Under the pieces are notes generated by a model. It was not told where the DNA came from, searched no databases, and was given only the letters and a program-made list of their open reading frames with translations. From Lachnospiraceae bacterium (lineage in GTDB: Bacteria; Bacillota; Clostridia; Lachnospirales; Lachnospiraceae): a stretch of DNA of 5,744 nucleotides. A program made the translations under genes and the position numbers. The stretch covers positions 1-5,744 of the forward strand of contig JAFSYD010000069.1 of assembly GCA_017443685.1 (NCBI GenBank), given 5' to 3'. Of the stretch, positions 1 to 4,434 are shown piece by piece. The first letter of the stretch is position 1; each line of letters begins with the position of its first letter.

Positions 1-1571
1 ATGTAGGCCGGATCCTTCGGACGGTTGGGGTACAATACCGCATCCGGCCGGCCGATCCCCTCCTCCCTGTTGGAACGGACAGCATACCTTGGCATGCCGG
101 ACAGCAATGAGATAAAGAACCCATGATAAAAGCTTTCTCCGCTGTCAAAGGTGCTGATAGTCTTTTCCAAAAGCTCTGACATAAAATCCCCGATCGCATC
201 CCCGTCTCTCCCGACAATCGCGCGAAACAGTACACTCCGGTCAGCTTCCTTTTTGATCCCTTCAAACCATGACACAATCTGATTCCGATATATCGACCTC
301 ACCTCGGCATTCGGAATCTCCATCGTAACATAAATATCCTCCTCCTGCTTCCGTTCTGACACCTTTTTCATATATCCGGTGAAAAACAGGAAATTCCAAA
401 GGTTGTCTTCATCCACATATACGTCGTCGTATGTAATGTCCTCGTGGATCCTCTTTTCTATGGTTCGGCCGGCGATCAGTCCATCGAGTTCTTTCTTTCG
501 GTCTTCATCGGCCTGATAGACGAGATCCTTTATGATGGCATTGGAGGATGTATTCGCCCAATAAGGTTCCGGAAAGCGGTCATGACTTGCTACGTGTTCG
601 GACACGTATTTAATCACGCTCCAAGGGTTATATACCTCGGCTTCTCCGAACAGATATCCGTCATACCATTCCCTCACTTCCTCTACTTTATCCGCGAGGT
701 CGTAATGTGCCAGCATCTCTTCCGTTTCGTCCTGTGTAAATCCAAAGTATTCACCAAAGTTCGTGCTCCGTATCGAACAGATCTCAAGATTGTTCAGTCC
801 GGCAAAAATGCTCTCCTTACTGATCCGCAGGCACCCTGTAATGACTGCCCGCTCCAAGGCATCATTTGTTTTTAATGCCGATTCAAAAAGCGAACGAATG
901 AATCCGACCATTTCATCATAAAAACCGGCAAAATACGCGTTTTCCAGTGGCATGTCATATTCGTCGATCAGGATAATGACATTCCTGCCATGGTGCTGCC
1001 GGAGGCATTCGGACAGGATCCTTATCGCTGTTGAAAAGAGCGGCATTTCCTTTTTCAGAAGCCCCTCTTCCGTCTCTTCATCCAGCAACTCCACCAGATT
1101 ATTTCTTTTTATTATGACATCAAGGAGCCCCTGAAAAGCACTTTTTTGGGATGCTTGCAGCCTATCGGAAACCGCAAGATACTCATGCCGACCGATTTCC
1201 CTGATGATTTCTTCCCGCAACTTCCAAAACGCGTCAAAAAACCGCGGCTGCTTTGCTGACTTCAGGCTCAGATTGATCACCGGATATTGCCCCATCAGGG
1301 AAAGGATGTCATCCCCCGCGCCCATAATCTTCATGCCGTCAAAATACCGGCTGTTGTCCACAACATTTCCGTCCCTGTCATATTCGAGTTCAAAGAATGT
1401 ACGGATCATGGAAAGCGCCAGCGTCTTTCCGAAACGGCGAGGGCGGGTAAAAAGGGTTACCATCCCACCCTTTTGAACAATGTCCCGAATCAGAAGCGTC
1501 TTGTCCATATAATAACAGCCGTCATCCAGTATCCTTTTGTAATTTTCATATCCGATACCCAGCCTTTTCAT
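1..1571 (-). CDS. Predicted AAA-ATPase with PD-(D/E)XK nuclease-like C-terminus (AAA-ATPase_like / DUF1703 family), 3' end outside window
   Basis: An open frame of 523 codons starts at ATG 1571 and leaves the window without a stop. The start is fixed by a strong GGAGGTG ribosome binding site at 1582-1576. The N-terminus has the family's YENYKRILDDG...YYMDKT block (residues 8-25), then a Walker A variant TRPRRFGKT (42-50) and a Walker B VIILIDEYD (198-206). Further family motifs are ITGCLRISKESIFAGLNN (ending near 261), WYDGYLFG (from 302) and YWANTSSN (from 337). Near the edge, GRPDAVLYP (507-515) looks like the first acidic motif of a PD-(D/E)XK nuclease fold; the following E-x-K motif would lie beyond the window. 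Members are usually about 510-590 residues, so only a short piece should be missing. The molecular role of the family is not established; a DNA-linked or accessory role is inferred from the ATPase plus nuclease-like pairing. No signal peptide or membrane segment is visible. AGG and ATA codons are frequent, unlike the neighbouring metabolic genes as judged by eye, which fits an accessory gene. Confidence 0.93.
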   Translation of the reverse strand, partial: MKRLGIGYENYKRILDDGCYYMDKTLLIRDIVQKGGMVTLFTRPRRFGKTLALSMIRTFFELEYDRDGNVVDNSRYFDGMKIMGAGDDILSLMGQYPVINLSLKSAKQPRFFDAFWKLREEIIREIGRHEYLAVSDRLQASQKSAFQGLLDVIIKRNNLVELLDEETEEGLLKKEMPLFSTAIRILSECLRQHHGRNVIILIDEYDMPLENAYFAGFYDEMVGFIRSLFESALKTNDALERAVITGCLRISKESIFAGLNNLEICSIRSTNFGEYFGFTQDETEEMLAHYDLADKVEEVREWYDGYLFGEAEVYNPWSVIKYVSEHVASHDRFPEPYWANTSSNAIIKDLVYQADEDRKKELDGLIAGRTIEKRIHEDITYDDVYVDEDNLWNFLFFTGYMKKVSERKQEEDIYVTMEIPNAEVRSIYRNQIVSWFEGIKKEADRSVLFRAIVGRDGDAIGDFMSELLEKTISTFDSGESFYHGFFISLLSGMPRYAVRSNREEGIGRPDAVLYPNRPKDPAY

Positions 1572-1610
1572 GCTGCACCTCCGTATTCGGCTCTTTTTCC
1601 AATAGAAAAT

Positions 1611-1649
1611 ATCGCTCTCATTATACAAAAAGAAGAGCGATCTTGCCAC
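1611..1649 (-). promoter_or_regulatory. Candidate promoter of the AAA-ATPase gene with an operator-like inverted repeat around the -10
   Basis: Read on the minus strand, a perfect TATAAT lies at 1625-1620. A 4/6 match to the -35 (GTGGCA) lies at 1649-1644, with an 18-nt spacer. The -10 sits inside an inverted repeat with perfect 8-bp arms, ATCGCTCT at 1641-1634 and AGAGCGAT at 1618-1611, separated by 15 nt. Transcription would begin near 1613, leaving a leader of about 40 nt before the ATG at 1571. Arms placed symmetrically around a -10 suit a repressor operator. The same repeat could fold in RNA read from the upstream gene, and it is followed by AUUUUCUAUU, so a weak terminator or attenuator is the alternative reading. 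Confidence 0.5.
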
Positions 1650-1671
1650 CCTTTCCCCTCTCCTGATCCGG

Positions 1672-1971
1672 TCATCGGATATCCAGCAGCGACCACCGCA
1701 TATCCGAAGATGCGTACATAAGCCGCAGGATCCGCTCTCTTCCAAACACCTCGATCACGCAGTCGAAGGTCACCGTTGACCGACGGAACATCTCTGCCTT
1801 CGGGAGGTTCTCCTTCCCCGCCCCATCAATCAGCTTGTACCGGTGGATGCAGAACTCCTGCCTCACCCCGTCCTCATCAAACAGCCGCAGCTTGATCGGC
1901 AGAACGATTCCGTCGTTCCGAAACAAACAATATACATCCAGCTTTCGATCCTTCACCCATTCCATAATCAT
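1672..1971 (-). CDS. Small SOS-controlled protein of unknown function (about 99 residues)
   Basis: This compact, soluble-looking protein has no signal peptide or membrane segment. It reads as alternating short beta-like strands: VYCLFRNDGIVLPIKLRLFDEDG, then a basic patch around FCIHRYKLIDG, then a second block FDCVIEVFGRERILRLMY ending in a Trp-containing RWSLLDI. The layout (hydrophobic strand, DG, I-x-P-I, later C-x-I-x-x-x-G and a C-terminal W) loosely recalls small proteins encoded beside Y-family polymerase genes in Firmicutes. I cannot confirm homology and no polymerase is in view. ATG 1971 is chosen; GTG 1974 and ATG 1965 are in frame and possible. No clear Shine-Dalgarno is seen, only a weak GGTG at 1979-1976. 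Control by LexA is strongly indicated by two SOS boxes in its promoter. It lies 73-76 nt after the thioesterase and 100 nt before the ATPase gene, all on one strand. Confidence 0.75.
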   Translation of the reverse strand: MIMEWVKDRKLDVYCLFRNDGIVLPIKLRLFDEDGVRQEFCIHRYKLIDGAGKENLPKAEMFRRSTVTFDCVIEVFGRERILRLMYASSDMRWSLLDIR

Positions 1972-1985
1972 CACACACCATGCAA

Positions 1986-1997
1986 GAACATTTGTTC
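1986..1997 (-). promoter_or_regulatory. Second LexA (SOS) box just downstream of the -10
   Basis: Read on the minus strand the core is GAACAAATGTTC, with C before and T after it, so it matches 13 of the 14 positions of CGAAC-RNRY-GTTCG. It lies at about +2 to +13 relative to the predicted transcription start, 26 bp centre to centre from the first box. Two boxes at one promoter usually mean tight repression. Confidence 0.88.
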
Positions 1998-2005
1998 GTG
2001 CTTTT

Positions 2006-2034
2006 ATTATAGAACGCGCGTTCCGTTTTGTAAA
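2006..2034 (-). promoter_or_regulatory. Near-consensus sigma-A promoter of the small SOS gene
   Basis: On the minus strand, a -35 TTTACA at 2034-2029 and a perfect -10 TATAAT at 2011-2006 are separated by exactly 17 nt. Transcription should start near 1999, giving a leader of only about 28 nt before ATG 1971. A promoter this close to consensus would be strong unless repressed, in keeping with the two LexA sites superimposed on it. The -35 lies only 13 nt after the thioesterase stop codon. Confidence 0.88.
2012..2023 (-). promoter_or_regulatory. LexA (SOS) box inside the promoter spacer
   Basis: The perfect palindrome GAACGCGCGTTC matches the Firmicute LexA/DinR core GAAC-RNRY-GTTC. It abuts the -10 hexamer directly and fills 12 of the 17 spacer bases, so bound LexA would block RNA polymerase. 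The outer flanks (G and T) depart from the ideal C and G. Confidence 0.85.
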
Positions 2035-2047
2035 GAAGATTTTTCCT

Positions 2048-2467
2048 TCAACTAAGAATTTTCACCGCCTCCTTAAGCTGCCCGTCCAGCTCGGGGAATA
2101 TTTTCCGCAGCGCTAAAGGTCTTCCGGTCTTATCGGTAAAACAATGCGTCGAGGCGGCATTTGCCACGATATCACCGGTTTTCTCATTCGTCATCGTATA
2201 TTCCAGACTGATCCGCGCTCCGGTGTAGCCTGTGATCTTCGCGTCGATGGCGATCGCATCGCAAAAGGTCGTGGAATGCTTATAATCACAATGCACCGAC
2301 ACCACCGGCGAGACGATCCCCGCCTCCTCAAAGCGCGTCATCGGAAAACCCATTTCCGCCAGAAGATGCATCCGCGCTTCCTCCATAAAGCGGATATAAT
2401 TGGAATGGTGCGTGATACCCATTTTATCGGTCTCATAATATTGAACCGTATGCATATGACTGCTCAT
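2048..2467 (-). CDS. Acyl-CoA thioesterase, YbgC/FadM-type hotdog fold (4HBT family)
   Basis: This 139-residue protein has the normal length for a single-hotdog thioesterase. It should hydrolyse acyl-CoA thioesters to the free acid and CoA in the cytosol, typically as a tetramer. The family signature is at the N-terminus: YYETDKMGITHHSNYIRFMEEAR (residues 10-32), with Asp14 as the expected catalytic acid and the conserved His21 and Tyr24 following. The core strands VVSVHCDYKHSTTFCDAIAI and ISLEYTMTNEKTGDIVANAASTHCFTD fit the rest of the fold. ATG 2467 is supported by GGAG at 2479-2476, 8 nt upstream, and by the family N-terminus, which begins a few residues before the catalytic strand. The chain length of the substrate cannot be told from the sequence. 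It follows the PAS regulator by 139 nt on the same strand, and the ligase further upstream suggests a shared acyl-CoA theme. No terminator separates it from the SOS promoter downstream. Confidence 0.93.
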   Translation of the reverse strand: MSSHMHTVQYYETDKMGITHHSNYIRFMEEARMHLLAEMGFPMTRFEEAGIVSPVVSVHCDYKHSTTFCDAIAIDAKITGYTGARISLEYTMTNEKTGDIVANAASTHCFTDKTGRPLALRKIFPELDGQLKEAVKILS

Positions 2468-2483
2468 GATCCTTACTCCATAT

Positions 2484-2511
2484 GTAACTGTTCAGATGCC
2501 TGAACAGTTAC
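2484..2511 (-). repeat. Perfect 12-bp inverted repeat (hairpin 2), 4-nt loop, just upstream of the thioesterase RBS
   Basis: Arms GTAACTGTTCAG (2484-2495) and CTGAACAGTTAC (2500-2511) are exact complements around a 4-nt loop. The hairpin ends 4 nt before the GGAG ribosome binding site of the thioesterase gene. There is no T tract on either side, so it is not a classical terminator. It may be a leader RNA element, a transcription factor operator, or part of a dispersed palindromic repeat. Confidence 0.85.
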
Positions 2512-2512
2512 T

Positions 2513-2556
2513 GCATCGGACACAGTGCAGCCGCACATGGAAAGTGTGTCCGATGC
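2513..2556 (-). repeat. Perfect 12-bp inverted repeat (hairpin 1) with a nested 4-bp stem
   Basis: Arms GCATCGGACACA (2513-2524) and TGTGTCCGATGC (2545-2556) are exact complements. Inside the 20-nt loop a second stem, GTGC/GCAC with a 4-nt loop, can form (2525-2536), leaving an 8-nt one-sided bulge. One base (2512) separates it from hairpin 2. The octamer GATGCCTG recurs directly at 2495-2502 and 2552-2559. No U tract follows on either strand. Confidence 0.85.
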
Positions 2557-2571
2557 CTGTAATCCAATGCC

Positions 2572-2601
2572 CAAAATACGCAACGCGGCTATACGCTTCG
2601 T
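2572..2601 (-). terminator. Weak intrinsic terminator candidate after the PAS regulator
   Basis: Five bases after the TAG stop of the regulator, ACGAAGCG (2601-2594) can pair with CGTTGCGT (2585-2578) with one mismatch and one G-U pair, followed by ATTTTG. The stem is short and the U run has only four bases, so read-through into the thioesterase gene seems likely. Confidence 0.3.
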
Positions 2602-2606
2602 GCTGC

Positions 2607-4280
2607 CTAAATAGTTTCCTCAATATCTCTATACAGCTCTCCGAGGGTGGTCTCTCCCCAGCTGTAATTCGTCAGATAACTTCCCTTGAACAGCTGGGCA
2701 TACTCCTCTTTTCCTGAGAGGTAGTTATACAGATCGCACTGTACCCGTTCCATAACGATGCGGCGCTTGCCGTCAACCGTCTCCACGATCCCGGGGATGC
2801 CATATTCTTCAAGCGTATTCTTCAAACGCAGCGCCACCTTGCGGTACCGTGAAAGCGTCATGGCATTGGAAGGCTCATCCTCCCACAGGAATCCGATCGC
2901 CTCCTCCGAGGTAACATAGCCGCCGCGCCGGTCCACAAGAAGCGCCAATAGCTCCTTTGACTTCTTGTTGCGGAAAGCGATGGGCTTATCACCGACAAAT
3001 ACATCAAAATAGCCGAAGGTACGAATGAACACCGCGCGGTTTTCCGGAAGACTCTTTTCCTTCTTATCGTCGCCGTCCTCCATATCATAAAGCATAACAA
3101 AACGGGACGAGGTTCCGCCTGTCTTTCTCTGGGAACAGATTGCCTTGATCCGCCGCTGGGACTCGGTCGCAAAGTCAAAATAGGAAAACTCCGCTTCCCC
3201 GTTCCGAAGCAGCTCGATAAAATCCTCGTAAGCCACCTCGCTGTACGCCACGAAATTCTCGATCGGCGTGTAGCTTTCCGTCAGCGGCATCCACTCCTGT
3301 CTGGTATAACCGAAGAACTCGCATACATTTTCGCTGGCATACATCGGCTTAACGAGCCCATCCGGCGTGATCTCAAAGGCCGCTATCCCGTCCGAAAACT
3401 GCATCATGAGGTCACGCATGCCCTCCTTTAACTGATCGTTCTCGGATTTTAAGACCTGTGCCTGGTGATCGCCCGGCAGCTGCCGGACACAGAAAAAGCT
3501 TGCGGATTCATCCTCCCTGATGAAGATGCCTGTATATTCTTTTTCGCTGCCATCGGAACTAAGCGCCCGATAGGTGATCTGCGGCGGTTTCGCGTCCGCC
3601 TGATACAGCCGTTTTTGACAGAAATCGTTAAAAAAGCTTTTCAGCGCATCGCGGTCTTTTTCCTCTACCGCAGCGACCAGCCACTTTTCGATCGCGTCGT
3701 CGATGCGCATCGCGATATCCAGAAACGGCTTCAATGCGGAACCTTCTTTTGCATACAGGCAGGTTAATGTATTCGTATCGAGATCAAACGAAAAAACCTT
3801 GTCATATACATCCGTCAGTGCTTTTAAGTAGCGCGCCCGCTCGCCCGCCGTGCGCTTTTGGTGGTGTTCCGTAATGTCCATGCATACGCTCTGAAATTCT
3901 TCCTGCCCCTGTTCGTTTACGGTCTTAGTCACCCAGCCGAAGACGCGCGCCCGGGTTCCGTCGCAGCGCAGGACGGTCATCTCTCCGGCAATCGGAGCCT
4001 CTGTAGCGTAAACACGGTTTAAGTATTTTGAAAATCTGCGCCGCTCCTCCATCGGTACCATAAGGAAGATATTGCTCTCATACATCTGTCTGTAATCAAT
4101 CTCCCCCTCTTCGGGCTTCGGGATGCGCAGCATCTTAAGCATATTGGGATTGATATAGGTGATCCGCGGCTGCTTTTCGCAGGTGTATTTCATGAACCCA
4201 CAGGGGATCGTGTCATTTAAGAACTGCAGGTTGCCGTTTTCACCGTTCGGTTCTGCGCTATTGTTATGATTATCGTTCAT
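2607..4280 (-). CDS. One-component regulator: PAS-type sensor modules plus C-terminal OmpR/SARP-like winged-helix domain
   Basis: This 557-residue cytoplasmic protein has no membrane segment, receiver or histidine kinase domain. An N-terminal PAS domain (about 18-140) contains ITYINPNMLKMLRI and ends in the typical VCMDITEHHQ. A second PAS-like region (about 150-268) is more divergent. After a short helical linker (about 275-295), a third PAS domain (about 296-398) carries ASENVCEFFGYTRQEW. The C-terminus (about 417-515) is a winged helix of the Trans_reg_C type: IRTFGYFDVFVGDKPIAF, then RNKKSKELLALLVDRRGGYV and SRYRKVALRLKNTL. FKGSYLTNYSW near 531-541 resembles the start of a SARP/BTAD domain, but the protein stops soon after. 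It presumably binds DNA in response to a small ligand or redox cue; neither is known. ATG 4280 is chosen because AGGAG lies at 4290-4286, 5 nt upstream. The in-frame ATG at 4325 overlaps the -10 box. The acyl-CoA ligase precedes it and the thioesterase follows it. Confidence 0.9.
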   Translation of the reverse strand: MNDNHNNSAEPNGENGNLQFLNDTIPCGFMKYTCEKQPRITYINPNMLKMLRIPKPEEGEIDYRQMYESNIFLMVPMEERRRFSKYLNRVYATEAPIAGEMTVLRCDGTRARVFGWVTKTVNEQGQEEFQSVCMDITEHHQKRTAGERARYLKALTDVYDKVFSFDLDTNTLTCLYAKEGSALKPFLDIAMRIDDAIEKWLVAAVEEKDRDALKSFFNDFCQKRLYQADAKPPQITYRALSSDGSEKEYTGIFIREDESASFFCVRQLPGDHQAQVLKSENDQLKEGMRDLMMQFSDGIAAFEITPDGLVKPMYASENVCEFFGYTRQEWMPLTESYTPIENFVAYSEVAYEDFIELLRNGEAEFSYFDFATESQRRIKAICSQRKTGGTSSRFVMLYDMEDGDDKKEKSLPENRAVFIRTFGYFDVFVGDKPIAFRNKKSKELLALLVDRRGGYVTSEEAIGFLWEDEPSNAMTLSRYRKVALRLKNTLEEYGIPGIVETVDGKRRIVMERVQCDLYNYLSGKEEYAQLFKGSYLTNYSWGETTLGELYRDIEETI

Positions 4281-4323
4281 TGCAACTCCTGTTTCGGGTG
4301 TCGTTTTTAAGTCATATGGTTTC

Positions 4324-4332
4324 ATTATAGCA
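4324..4332 (-). promoter_or_regulatory. Extended -10 promoter of the PAS regulator gene
   Basis: On the minus strand the sequence TGCTATAAT (4332-4324) is a perfect extended -10 element (TG-n-TATAAT). No good -35 is visible, which extended -10 promoters tolerate; a run of eight T lies in the spacer region. Transcription should begin near 4317, giving a leader of about 37 nt before ATG 4280 and its AGGAG site. Confidence 0.72.
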
Positions 4333-4376
4333 GGAATCGGAAAAAAAATCTTTACCTAAACTCAGATACGCCGCCT

Positions 4377-4427
4377 AAAAAGACCGCAGCCGCTTTGCTC
4401 TTCCATTGAAAGATCAGCGGCGGCTGT
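4377..4427 (-). terminator. Rho-independent terminator of the acyl-CoA ligase gene
   Basis: ACAGCCGCCGCT (4427-4416) pairs with AGCGGCTGCGGT (4394-4383) over 10 of 12 positions. The intervening segment can add a few pairs (CTTT with GAAGAG), and CTTTTT (4382-4377) follows directly. It begins 7 nt after the ligase stop codon and ends about 45 bp before the next promoter, so ligase and regulator are probably separate transcripts. Confidence 0.85.
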
Positions 4428-4434
4428 TAATGGT

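Noticed and set aside
444..1721. Several plus-strand open frames (444-875, 952-1134, 1204-1476, 1287-1721)
   Set aside because: They lie antisense to the continuous AAA-ATPase-like frame, which carries conserved family motifs throughout; none has a plausible domain or start signal.
2484..2511. Hairpin 2 (GTAACTGTTCAG) as a third LexA box
   Set aside because: It contains GTTC and GAAC in the wrong order and spacing relative to GAAC-N4-GTTC.
2484..2556. Twin hairpins as intrinsic terminators or a CRISPR repeat
   Set aside because: No T tract follows either hairpin on either strand, the two palindromes differ in sequence, and there is no repeat-spacer periodicity.
1835..2717. Plus-strand frames opposite the SOS gene, thioesterase and intergenic hairpins
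   Set aside because: They cross the SOS promoter, the thioesterase and the inverted repeats and show no protein-like features; treated as shadows.
2858..3178. Minus-strand 106-codon frame inside the PAS regulator gene, and a 3465-3767 plus-strand frame
   Set aside because: Alternative-frame shadows of the regulator, rich in R/S/P and without their own start signals.
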